Below are positions 16,690 to 24,568 of a stretch of DNA of 64,000 nt, one piece after another. The translations under genes and the position numbers were made by a program. Under the pieces are notes generated by a model that was not told the origin of the DNA, made no database searches, and saw only the letters and a program-made list of their open reading frames with translations. The stretch comes from Pyrobaculum ferrireducens. GTDB lineage: Archaea; Thermoproteota; Thermoprotei; Thermoproteales; Thermoproteaceae. Position 1 is the stretch's first letter. Each line of letters starts with the position of its first letter. The stretch is taken from assembly GCF_000234805.1 (NCBI RefSeq), contig NC_016645.1:434001-498000 (forward strand), given 5' to 3'.

Positions 16690-16812
16690 TGGTGGGGCCG
16701 CCGGGATTTGAACCTTATCCCAAGCCCCCACGCGGGGGCTTGACGGGATCACGTGGGTTCTCGCCGCCTCCGGTCCCAAGCCACGCATCCTACCAGGCTA
16801 GACTACGGCCCC
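16690..16812 (-). tRNA. tRNA-Pro (TGG) with two introns, CCA encoded
   Basis: Acceptor GGGGCCG (16812-16806) pairs with CGGCCCC (16700-16694); A73 and CCA follow (16693-16690). Anticodon stem CGTGG/CCACG, loop CTTGGGA, anticodon TGG. Intron 1 is about 16757-16773 (17 nt) in the anticodon loop. Intron 2, 16715-16743 (29 nt), splits the T stem, and its removal gives CCGGG-TTCAAAT-CCCGG. Intron 2 differs at only one position from that of the tRNA-Val gene 2.2 kb away. The first ten bases of the tRNA overlap the end of the upstream HAD gene, whose TAG stop is formed by tRNA bases 8-10. Confidence 0.93.
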
Positions 16813-17432
16813 CGTGTCTCGTATGGCGGGTTTTTAAAAATTTTAACTGGTAGCTCTAGCAACTCGTGTAGGGTGTGTATCACGTGTTGGGCTTTTCTGC
16901 AGGGGGTCTTGCGGGCGATGCAGACGGCGGCGGCGCCCGCGGCTTGGGCCATTTCCATGTCGTAGTCTGAGTCGCCGACGACGACCATGTCGCGGGTGTC
17001 TACGCCGAGGCGTTGGCTCACTAGGTAGAGGGGGTCGGGGGCCGGCTTGCCTCTGGGGACCTCGTCGCCTCCCAGCACCAGATCTACGTGGGGGGCGAGC
17101 CCCACCGCCACCAGAACTCTTCTCGCCACGTGTCCGCTTGAGGACGTCACCACGGCGATTGGCCTAGGGAGCAGTCTGAGCACCTCGGCGTCGCCGTATG
17201 CCCTCACCAGGGGGAGGTACTTCTCTAGAAATAGTTTGTTTTTTAAAGCGGCGAGCTCCCCGGCGCGCTCAGGCAACAGCGCTCTGGCGATGTCGTGCGC
17301 CGGGAGTCCCATGAGGGGCCTCACCTCGTCCCAGCTCTTATTAACACCGAGGGCGCGGAGGGCCTCTAGCCACGCCGCCATGTGCGCTTCCACGGAGTCC
17401 ACAAGCGTGCCGTCCAGGTCGAAGACGTACAC
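16803..17432 (-). CDS. HAD-superfamily hydrolase, phosphoglycolate phosphatase-like
   Basis: 209 residues from GTG 17432. All HAD motifs are seen: I, VFDLDGTLVDS near the N-terminus (nucleophile Asp5, Asp7); II, VVTSSSG; III, PRGKPAPDP; IV, VVGDSDYDMEMAQAAG. The four-helix cap between motif I and II (EAHMAAWLEALRALG...) places it with the beta-phosphoglucomutase/phosphoglycolate phosphatase group; the substrate is unknown. TTATATC at about 17455 sets the leaderless start at 17432; GTG 17447 is the alternative, five codons longer. The stop codon lies in the tRNA-Pro gene on the same strand, so the two transcripts overlap or are joined. Confidence 0.85.
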   Translation of the reverse strand: MYVFDLDGTLVDSVEAHMAAWLEALRALGVNKSWDEVRPLMGLPAHDIARALLPERAGELAALKNKLFLEKYLPLVRAYGDAEVLRLLPRPIAVVTSSSGHVARRVLVAVGLAPHVDLVLGGDEVPRGKPAPDPLYLVSQRLGVDTRDMVVVGDSDYDMEMAQAAGAAAVCIARKTPCRKAQHVIHTLHELLELPVKIFKNPPYETRGP

Positions 17433-17557
17433 GCCGGCAGATACCACAGAGATATAAATAACCCCCCGCTGGCGCCCCGGCTCGCCGCCACGCTCATGTC
17501 AGCGCCTCGCCAAGGATGTACTTTGGGTAAATCAAGTTTATAGGGGGCCGCCTCTCC

Positions 17558-17674
17558 GTGGACACGCGGCTGAAGACTTTTGTCGACTTGGCTCTGCTCG
17601 CCGCCACCGCGGCGCTGTTGCTAATGCTCCTAGCCGCCCTAGCCGGCCTCCGCCCGCCAGCCACATCGCCGTGA
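17558..17674 (+). CDS. Small single-helix membrane peptide (38 aa)
   Basis: GTG 17558 to TGA 17672 encodes 38 residues: a charged N-terminus (VDTRLKTF), a hydrophobic helix rich in Leu and Ala (about 9-29) and a Pro-rich tail. AGTTTATAGG at 17535-17544 is a box A at leaderless distance, which supports expression. No homology is claimed; a chance frame in GC-rich DNA cannot be excluded. Confidence 0.4.
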   Translation: MDTRLKTFVDLALLAATAALLLMLLAALAGLRPPATSP

Positions 17675-17754
17675 AGCCCGCCCCCTCAGCGACGCCACAA
17701 CACCCCCCAGGGGGCAGTACAGGTATTTCCTTCGGCAGTCTGGCCGAATAGCCC

Positions 17755-18369
17755 CTATTCTATTACCGCCCCATACACCGCGTCTATTCCCAGTTGCGCC
17801 GCCCTCTCCAGCGCCTCTTTGTCTATGTTTACGGCTACTATTATGAGGCGGTCTGCCTTTCTGCCGAGTATCTTCTCCACTGCCTCCGCCTTTTGGGCAA
17901 ACCACTCCACGTCTTCAAGCTCTGCATGCGACTTAACCTCCAAGAGATAAGTCCTCCCGTCGTGGATATGGACGTCAACCTCAATACGGGCGCCGGGCTT
18001 TAGATAACGCCCATCCACATCCGTATAGACAAACTTATCGACGCGGCCAGGCTCAACGCCCCTCTTCTCAAGAGCGTCTCGGTAAATTTCGAGAACTGTG
18101 CGCTCCAAATCCCGGCCCCATCTGCGGCCAAGGGAGCCCATGGCAACCTTAAGCTCAGCGACGGCCTTTGTCAGCTTTTCCAGCCTCTCGCTGTGCTCTG
18201 CTAGAAGCTTCTCCTGCGACTCCAGCCTCTTATTCACCTCCTGGAAGCCCGTCTTCATGTACTCGGCGAGGGTTTTCACGGCGTCGGCCATTTCCCTAAG
18301 CTCATCGGACCTAGCCCTCCTAACAGCCCTCTCCACAACCTCCTCAAGCCTACCCCAGTCGAGACTCAC
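17755..18369 (-). CDS. Coiled-coil protein with PD-(D/E)XK nuclease-like domain (DUF3782 type)
   Basis: 204 residues. Residues 1-80 form a long amphipathic coiled coil (VVERAVRRARSDELREMADA...). Residues 90-204 have the PD-(D/E)XK pattern: helix with Glu (LERTVLEIYRD), ARIEVDVHIHDG with the catalytic Asp, LLEVKSHAE with E-x-K, and a later helix (EWFAQKAEAVEKILG). Proteins of this layout (DUF3782) are common in Pyrobaculum and Sulfolobales and are thought to be DNA-processing or defence-related nucleases, without known role. GTG 18369 follows CTTTTAAATATC (about 18386-18397). Confidence 0.75.
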   Translation of the reverse strand: MSLDWGRLEEVVERAVRRARSDELREMADAVKTLAEYMKTGFQEVNKRLESQEKLLAEHSERLEKLTKAVAELKVAMGSLGRRWGRDLERTVLEIYRDALEKRGVEPGRVDKFVYTDVDGRYLKPGARIEVDVHIHDGRTYLLEVKSHAELEDVEWFAQKAEAVEKILGRKADRLIIVAVNIDKEALERAAQLGIDAVYGAVIE

Positions 18370-18399
18370 CGGGTTAATACGTCGCTGATATTTAAAAGC

Positions 18400-18906
18400 C
18401 TTTCCGGCTTGTGCGGAGTCGGCTAGATCGCCGTGGCTGTCTCAGTCTGAGAAGAGTGCGCTGTGGCGTATCGCCACGCCTCTTAATCTCCCCTAGCCGC
18501 ATACCGCGGTTTCCCGCCTCTGCGCCGGATTGCCAGCCGCGGCAGGCGGTATGTCTGTGGTGGACGTGTGGGACGGCGTCAAGATCTGTTGAGGAGCGGC
18601 GGCCCGCCTCCGCGGGGTTACGTGTGGATCGCCGCTGGTGTGTTTCTAGATGTGGCGGCTGGCTTCCACGCCGGCGATCTGGCGGGGGTGGAGTAGAAGA
18701 CTCGATGTCGACGGGTTGCGGCTGGCGAGGGTGTGGAGGCCGGCGGCCCTACTCGATGTGGCTGAGTCTAACTAAATCCTGTGTCGCGGCTCGTGGGGAT
18801 TACAAGGGTGCTGGATCGAGGTCGTCCCGCGCCTCAGCTGAGTTATACTCTTAAGTTGTAGTTGGGTAGCCTTATTGTAGATCTGCCACTATGGCTAGTA
18901 TATCTG
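18400..18906. other. Non-coding or decayed DNA
   Basis: About 500 bp between the nuclease-like gene and tRNA-Val. A plus-strand stretch from about 18551 reads MSVVDVWDGVKIC, then after a stop RSGGPPPRGYVWIAAGVFLDVAAGFHAG-type sequence and further broken pieces. This looks like a gene ruined by stops and shifts; I cannot name it. The 147-codon frame at 18411 has an Arg/Cys/Ser-rich composition unlike a real protein. Confidence 0.4.
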
Positions 18907-19036
18907 TGGTGGGCCCGCCGGGATTCGAACCTTGTCCCAAGCCCCCACGCGGGGGCTTGACGGGACCACCCGCGTTCTCCGGCTGTTGCGGGTGTGCCTT
19001 GTAAGGCGGGCATCATAACCGCTAGACTACGGGCCC
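18907..19036 (-). tRNA. tRNA-Val (TAC) with two introns, CCA encoded
   Basis: Acceptor GGGCCCG (19036-19030) pairs with CGGGCCC (18917-18911); A73 and CCA at 18910-18907. Anticodon stem CCCGC/GCGGG closes CTTACAA, anticodon TAC. Intron 1 is about 18974-18998 (25 nt) in the anticodon loop. Intron 2, 18932-18960 (29 nt), splits the T stem after CCG; its removal gives CCGGG-TTCGAAT-CCCGG. Intron 2 is nearly identical to that of tRNA-Pro. Confidence 0.93.
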
Positions 19037-19154
19037 GTCCCCCCTTACTCCACTATTTTTAAGTTTTTTGCAGGTTCCGCCGCTTAGCGCTCGGCCACGT
19101 ATGCTAGGCCGTCCCAGCCCCGCAGGTCTTCGCCGCTCTCCTCTTGTATCCTGT

Positions 19155-19550
19155 CTAGCTCGGTAGTAGGGTTTTCAGCGTCTCTATTGAGAGGATGTAG
19201 ATGATGGCTGGCGGGAGCGCCGCGGCGGCGAGAGCGGCGTAGGTGTATCTCGCGGCGCCTTCTACGCACGTGGCGGCGTATATCCAAGATGCCATGGAGA
19301 TCGTCGTCTGGAGGAGAGCGAGGTACAGCGCGAGGATGCCGAAAACGATGTGTGTGGAGGTGGTCAGGAGGGCCAGCGGTGTGGCGGTGGATGCGAGTAC
19401 GTAGGTAGTGGAGTAGTTTATGACTAGGGTTAGGACTCCGAAGAGCTGGTGCGCCTTGACTAAGTCGCCTCTCCCGCCGCAGATCCTCCACGCAAATAAT
19501 ACATTGTCTAGAGCAACGAGGGCAAACACGGTAAAGAAAATGTAAATCAC
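19155..19550 (-). CDS. Four-helix membrane protein (131 aa)
   Basis: 131 residues with about four membrane helices (2-20, 35-53, 60-82, 103-122) and little else. Unknown function. GTG 19550 sits 25 nt after ATTTATATA (19568-19577), which supports expression. No neighbour on the same strand suggests a role. Confidence 0.55.
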   Translation of the reverse strand: MIYIFFTVFALVALDNVLFAWRICGGRGDLVKAHQLFGVLTLVINYSTTYVLASTATPLALLTTSTHIVFGILALYLALLQTTISMASWIYAATCVEGAARYTYAALAAAALPPAIIYILSIETLKTLLPS

Positions 19551-19748
19551 AACCCAGACTACTCGTCTATATAAATCTGGAGAGCCTCCGTCTGGCTACG
19601 CCCCATTTAGCTGGAACCCCACATGTAGGCCACTTGAATCTAGACGCCGATAGGAGGCGTCTGCGGCTATGCGCGGCGGCCGCCGTCATAGGGCTCGCCG
19701 TTGGGGAATTTCGGTGAATGCCCTGTGGGGGAGCGGTCCGCTGTGCGT

Positions 19749-20549
19749 CTTGGTTTGGTGTCTGTGGTTTACATGGGTTCCGCCTTGTTGTTTATTTGGC
19801 TTTACTGGGTGGGTTTTATAGGTATGTGTACTTGTTGGTATGGGTTTCGTGGTTGGGGTTGGTCTTAGGAAGAGCTTACTGTGGTGTTGCTGGCCATCGC
19901 GTGGTATGGTGGGGATTTGAGAGAGGTGGCGAAGGTTGTCTTCTGGGGGAGTGTGGTGTTTACAATATTCCCGGAGGGGACTTGGAGTGCCGCGGCATTT
20001 AGCAACTACGTGAGGAGCGGGGTGATGGACTACGTGGTTGCCTCCCCGGCGCGTCTCCACCTCTACCTAACCGCGGCCTCCCTCGCCTCCTCTCTGCTGG
20101 CTCTGCCGGCGTTGGGGATTCAAGTTGCCGTGTATTACCTACTATTCGGCGAGTCGCCTCCGATGGCCCAGCCGGCGTATTTCGCCGCCTCCCTCTTAAT
20201 ATTTCTGGCGTCGTCTTCTTTCATAACTGCGGCTGCTACGATGTTCTTCGCGAGGTTTAGAAACCCCAGCCTCGCGGCTAATGTTGTCCAGTGGGTCGTC
20301 CCCCTGTCGGGGGGCATGATCCCGCCCACAGCCATGCCGCCGGAGGCGGCGCGGTGGTTCGCCTACTCGCCGCTACACTACGTGGTCGCCCCCGTGACTT
20401 ACTCAGCCACGGGGCGCTGGTTGCTGGACCCGGTCTTCACCCTGGCGGCGGGGCTCCTCGTGGCCGCGGGGCTTGGCCTGCGGTCTCTATACGCGGCGGA
20501 GTCGGCGTACGAGAGGTTTAGGAGGCTGGGTAAGTGGGCGGCGGAGTAG
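19749..20549 (+). pseudogene. ABC-2 type transporter permease, 5' end broken
   Basis: The C-terminal 220 residues (in frame from 19881) are a good ABC-2 permease half: NYVRSGVMDYVVASPARLHLYLTAASLAS is the conserved cytosolic helix before transmembrane helix 3, followed by four more helices. The N-terminal part is broken: the same frame reads MGSALLFIWLYWVGFIG from ATG 19773 but hits TAG at 19866, while the stretch between about 19823 and 19880 reads as membrane helix in another frame (YVYLLVWVSWLGLVLG). Two compensating shifts would explain this. No ATPase gene is adjacent. A short functional product from GTG 19881 is possible but unlikely. Confidence 0.6.
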
Positions 20550-20551
20550 CG

Positions 20552-20788
20552 CTACTGCTGGCCTCTGCCGCCGGCCCAGACGACGGAGTCTGTCTCGGGG
20601 TCCCAAACCACGGTGTAGCCGTCCACCCGCATCCTCACCCTGCCCTTCCGCACGGCGATTATGTAGCCCCTGACCCGCCCCGTCTCCACGTCTACGAGGA
20701 GGCGGTCCCCTACTACCTCCACCCGGAGCGCCTCTGCCAGCTTAGATTTTCTAAACTGCTCGGCGGCTTGGGAGAAGTCGGCCGCCAT
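20552..20788 (-). CDS. Small conserved-looking protein encoded with rpoP (78 aa)
   Basis: 78 residues; an N-terminal helix (AADFSQAAEQFRKSKLAEALRV) followed by a beta-rich half (VEVVGDRLLVDVETGRVRGYIIAVRKGRVRMRVDGYTVVWDPETD), which recalls small OB- or SH3-like barrels. Its ATG overlaps the rpoP stop (TAATG), so it is translated from the same mRNA. I compared it with Pcc1 of the KEOPS complex, which follows rpoP in some archaea, and it does not match. Function unknown. Confidence 0.65.
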   Translation of the reverse strand: MAADFSQAAEQFRKSKLAEALRVEVVGDRLLVDVETGRVRGYIIAVRKGRVRMRVDGYTVVWDPETDSVVWAGGRGQQ

Positions 20789-20946
20789 TACACGGCGGGT
20801 ATCCTCTTAACCGTCGGCGACCTCACCTTCATAATGATCTTGAAGTTGCAGTACGGGCATCTTATGCCGGGGAGGATCTCCATCTCGGACTTACTAAATA
20901 TTCTGCCGCACCGCATGCAGACGTAGAGCTTCCTCTCCTCAGCCAC
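20788..20946 (-). CDS. rpoP: DNA-directed RNA polymerase subunit P (Rpb12-like)
   Basis: 52 residues, the family's normal length. The sequence [20 protein letters not shown]...[16 protein letters not shown] has the Rpb12/RpoP zinc ribbon with four cysteines in two CXXC pairs and the basic PYCNFKI-type C-terminal half. Subunit P stabilises the Rpb3/Rpb11-like (D/L) platform of archaeal RNA polymerase. GTG 20946 lies 26 nt after TTTTTATAAA. The gene is too short to appear in long-ORF lists. Confidence 0.9.
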   Translation of the reverse strand: MAEERKLYVCMRCGRIFSKSEMEILPGIRCPYCNFKIIMKVRSPTVKRIPAV

Positions 20947-21006
20947 GTTTGGTAGGTTTGGTAGCTTTATAAAAATTTTAGGCTTGGGGAAAAAGGGGGG
21001 TTGGGT

Positions 21007-24000
21007 TTAGGATACTATTATGTTTATTGTGTGGTATTTCGTCACGGATCCGCTTGTAGCCTTAATCACCACCGTGTATATGCCGGGGACTGCGGTCGCC
21101 GGGATGTTTATGGTCACGGCCGCGGAGAAGTCGGGTATGCCGCTACTCGGCGAAATGTTGACGGTCCATCCGGCGGGCGCCGACTGTACGCTTAAGTAGA
21201 CCCGTCTAGGGGTGCCGGTTACAACTCCGATGTACAGCTTGGCGTCGACGGCCCCTCCCGGCTTGCCAGTTAGGTTGCCGGGCGGCTCTCTCTTAATTAC
21301 GAAATCCCACTGACTTGCCTGGATCTTAAGTAATATTTCGGCGCACGTCTTGTTGGGCTTTACGCCCGGCCGATCGCCGACTAACAACCTGCCTGGCAGT
21401 AGGTAGGTGCCGGGTCCAGCGGCTTGCATCGCAAAGTCAAGGATTCTGACCGGCGGCACAGGTGTGGGCACCACGGCGGCCGGTGGCGTTACATAGAGGC
21501 CGGTTGGCGGGTCCCACATCCACATGGCGGTGGGGTAGGTTATTACGCCGCCTATGTACAGCCTCAGGAGGTACGGGGCGCCGGGGTCCACCACTATTGA
21601 GTATGTGTTGCCTACCACGTCGACTACTGTGGCGTTGGTTTCCAGCTTGATTTCCGGTTTGCATATCATGGACGTGGCGTTGCGCCTTATGGCGGCAACG
21701 CAACGGGGGCCATTGGGGGTGAATTCCGACTCGTATTTGAACTCTACGGAGGTGGTGCCTGACGTCGGTCTTAGGTAGAAGGTGAACTGGCCGTTAAGCG
21801 GTCTGGCCGGCGACGGCGGCTGTATATCGAAGTACGCGGTGGTTCCCATGGTTCCTGGGGTCACCGTCACAATGGGGATCGTGGTGTAGGGGCCTGGGGT
21901 TACCGTGCCGGAGTTGACCGACATGCTGAGTCTCATGTTTGTGTAGGCCCATGGAACTGCCAGGAAGACTACGAATTCGTAGACTTTGCCGGGCTCCATG
22001 TAGTAGACGCCGCCTATTTCGGTGGCGTTGGTTCTAATGCTGATTCTGGGCTGGCACGGGGGTTTGCCTACCTCCACGACGAGGGACTGGTTCAAGCCGC
22101 ACCTCTGCTGGCCTAGTGGCAGTAGCTGTATGTTCAGCGGGGAGCTGGAGCCCTGCGGCGCCGACGGCTGAACTTGGAAGACGTATCTCAGATCCACGGG
22201 TAGCGCCGGGACGGTGAAGTCTCTGTAGTCGGTGGTGGGATCTATCCAGTTGACGTAGCCGCTGAGCGGCGGGCCGAAGGCTAGCCGCAGTCTGTATAGC
22301 CCGGCGGGTAGCGATCCGCCGACTCTAACTATCACCTCGTAGAGGCCGCCTGGCAATACTTGGTATCTCCCCCCGCCGAGATCTGTCATGTTTGTCTTGA
22401 TTGCTATGCTGGGTTTGCACGCCGCCTCTTCTCTCGGCTTTATGGTGGCGTTGACGGTGGTGCGGGCGCCGCAGTACTCAAAGGGTGCCTCGGAGTGGAC
22501 TGTGAATATGAAGTTGGCTGTGCCGCTGGCCGTCGCCGTCACTCCGAAGTAGTAAATCCCGTCGCTGGTTATTCGGGGGGCACCTGGCCACAGCGGCGTG
22601 ATTGTCGCCGTGCCGGGCGGCGCCACTGAGGCCTGAAGCCGTGCTGGGTACGGCGCGCCGGAGACCGCCACCGCTATGACGTAGTTGCGCCCTGCCTCCA
22701 GCACCAGCGGCGTCTTGTTCAGCACCTCTATTTTCCACACGCATCTAGACACGTTTATGTACGTCACCGCCCTGGCGACGCACTGATAGCCCTGCCCAGA
22801 CGCCGAGAGGCCGTACACCACGCTGTAAACACCCGGCGCAGTGCTCTGCGGTATATTTATGCCAACATTTACCACGAAGTCGGTGGTGCCGGTGTGCGGC
22901 GATGCTGGAAATGCCAGCGATAGAGGACTCTGCGGGGCGATTGTGAGTTGTGCGTTTAGGCCGTCGGGGGTGGTGTCGACGCCCACGTCGTATGTGAGCA
23001 ATAAGGAGCCGGGGCCTCCGTGTGTCCAGACGAGTATGCTGGTGGGCGCGTTGATTCTGGCCTCGCACAGCTTGGCGGGGGGCGGCTTAATTATAATCGG
23101 CAACGAGATCGATCTGTTGCAGGGCGGGAGTTGCGTACCTGGACTGTACATAGTGGCTCTGATCTCCAAGTTGGCGGATCCAGAGGCTCTCGCGGTGACT
23201 AGGAAGCTGACCTCGGCCTCGAAGGCGCCCGTCGGCAGTGGTCCGAAGCTGAAGTAGTCTGACCCTACGTTGGCGGCGACGCCGCTAGGCGGGTTAATCA
23301 GCGTGTAGCTGACAGCTCTTATGTCGTACATAGCCGTGCTCACTCCTCTTACCTCTAACATCCCGTAGGCGATGGGGATGTAGATTCTGTATATGAATAG
23401 ATAGCTTTTGCCCTCCTCCAGCACGTATTCGCCGCCGCTCTGGGTGGCGTTTGTCTTCACCAGCTTGATGACGATTTCACATGTCCTATTGACGACGCGG
23501 AACACAGGCCCCTCCGTCTTTACGACGCAATCCTTTCCGACCGGCGTAGTGCTCCACCCCTCTAGCAATACGCTGAAGTAGTGGCCCGGCGGAGCCGCTG
23601 GCGAAACCACCAGCTCAAACCTGGCTATCTGGGGCGGGGGGGGCGTGGCCACTGTCTTTGGGTTGGGCGGCACTACGGTCACGTATGTGTTGGGATTGGG
23701 GGTTAGTTGCACGAAGTAGCTGGCGTAGGGGGGATTGGGTATGTAGCCGGCAACCTCGACGTCTATGTAGTAGGCGTGTCCCGGCTCTACTTGGTACTGG
23801 CCTGGGCCCACCGCCGTGGCGTTCGTGCCTATGAAGCGCAGGGCTGGCTCGCACTTCTTGGGTGATGGTCTAACTGTGAAGTTTAACCCCTTCACTGTGC
23901 AGGGCTCTATACATGCGCTACCTACATGAGCCAATGTTGTCAGTGTGAAGGCTATGGCGCCGGGGCCGCTTGCGGTGAATTCGAAGTGGTAAGGTCCGTG

Positions 24001-24471
24001 CGCACCTGCTACTCCGGGTACTATGTAGGGAGTGGTGGGGGTGTTTTTAACCACGGCGCCTGTCGTGACGGCGTCTAGTGCGGCGTCGCATCCATCGGCG
24101 GTTCTTACCACCTGTACGTCTATGTAGAAGGGGCCTGTGGCGTATACCGTTCCGCCGGAAATGGTGGCGTTTGTGCCCACTATGTTGATGAATACGAAGC
24201 ATTTTCTGCCGTCTGTCTGGTTTATGGGTAGCGGCTGTATGGAGGTTTGGGTGACTGTGATCGTGGTGGTTGTGGTTTCTGGCGGCGGGCGTGTTGTTAC
24301 TGTAACTGTCTGGGTGGATGTGATTACTTCTTTTGTGGTTATTGTGATGGTGTTTGAGGGGTTTCCTATTACAACTATCATCACAGCTCCTGCGATTATG
24401 GCTGCTATTATGCCCAGAATTGCAGCGTATGACACGGGGGACATCGCCTTTGTTTTTAGGTTTGGTTTCAT
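21007..24471 (-). CDS. Giant surface repeat protein (1154 aa)
   Basis: An N-terminal basic stretch and one membrane helix (about 13-36, preceded by KAMSPVS, which recalls archaeal pilin-type N-termini) are followed by a Thr-rich linker (40-80) and about eight extracellular modules of 100-130 residues. Each begins with a Cys, then a strand and (I/T)-x-T-N-A-T/S-x-x-GG-x-Y-x-(V/L)-x-PG-x-Y (for example at about 91, 205 and 860). The last domain (about 1041-1154) is Ig-like, with PGIYTVVIKATSG. Many NxT/S sequons suggest N-glycosylation. It is probably an S-layer or stalk protein anchored by its N-terminus. ATG 24471 is 25 nt from CTTTTAAAACC. It is divergent from the membrane-bound regulator at 24569. 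Confidence 0.75.
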   Translation of the reverse strand: MKPNLKTKAMSPVSYAAILGIIAAIIAGAVMIVVIGNPSNTITITTKEVITSTQTVTVTTRPPPETTTTTITVTQTSIQPLPINQTDGRKCFVFINIVGTNATISGGTVYATGPFYIDVQVVRTADGCDAALDAVTTGAVVKNTPTTPYIVPGVAGAHGPYHFEFTASGPGAIAFTLTTLAHVGSACIEPCTVKGLNFTVRPSPKKCEPALRFIGTNATAVGPGQYQVEPGHAYYIDVEVAGYIPNPPYASYFVQLTPNPNTYVTVVPPNPKTVATPPPPQIARFELVVSPAAPPGHYFSVLLEGWSTTPVGKDCVVKTEGPVFRVVNRTCEIVIKLVKTNATQSGGEYVLEEGKSYLFIYRIYIPIAYGMLEVRGVSTAMYDIRAVSYTLINPPSGVAANVGSDYFSFGPLPTGAFEAEVSFLVTARASGSANLEIRATMYSPGTQLPPCNRSISLPIIIKPPPAKLCEARINAPTSILVWTHGGPGSLLLTYDVGVDTTPDGLNAQLTIAPQSPLSLAFPASPHTGTTDFVVNVGINIPQSTAPGVYSVVYGLSASGQGYQCVARAVTYINVSRCVWKIEVLNKTPLVLEAGRNYVIAVAVSGAPYPARLQASVAPPGTATITPLWPGAPRITSDGIYYFGVTATASGTANFIFTVHSEAPFEYCGARTTVNATIKPREEAACKPSIAIKTNMTDLGGGRYQVLPGGLYEVIVRVGGSLPAGLYRLRLAFGPPLSGYVNWIDPTTDYRDFTVPALPVDLRYVFQVQPSAPQGSSSPLNIQLLPLGQQRCGLNQSLVVEVGKPPCQPRISIRTNATEIGGVYYMEPGKVYEFVVFLAVPWAYTNMRLSMSVNSGTVTPGPYTTIPIVTVTPGTMGTTAYFDIQPPSPARPLNGQFTFYLRPTSGTTSVEFKYESEFTPNGPRCVAAIRRNATSMICKPEIKLETNATVVDVVGNTYSIVVDPGAPYLLRLYIGGVITYPTAMWMWDPPTGLYVTPPAAVVPTPVPPVRILDFAMQAAGPGTYLLPGRLLVGDRPGVKPNKTCAEILLKIQASQWDFVIKREPPGNLTGKPGGAVDAKLYIGVVTGTPRRVYLSVQSAPAGWTVNISPSSGIPDFSAAVTINIPATAVPGIYTVVIKATSGSVTKYHTINIIVS

Positions 24472-24568
24472 GTACGCCCTGTGTGCGGGTTTTAAAAGAG
24501 GTTTTAGTTCAACTTATGTAAAGCGGTGCCTCGTGTGCATTCTTATATATTGATACGCATCTATCTCT

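Noticed and set aside
18411-18854. 147-codon frame upstream of tRNA-Val
   Set aside because: Composition dominated by Arg, Ser and Cys with no hydrophobic core; a different, broken frame in the same DNA looks more like an old gene.
19640-19675. Hairpin AGACGCC-GATAGGA-GGCGTCT as a terminator or H/ACA-like RNA
   Set aside because: Seven-base stem without U-tract, ACA box or conserved context; insufficient to call a feature.
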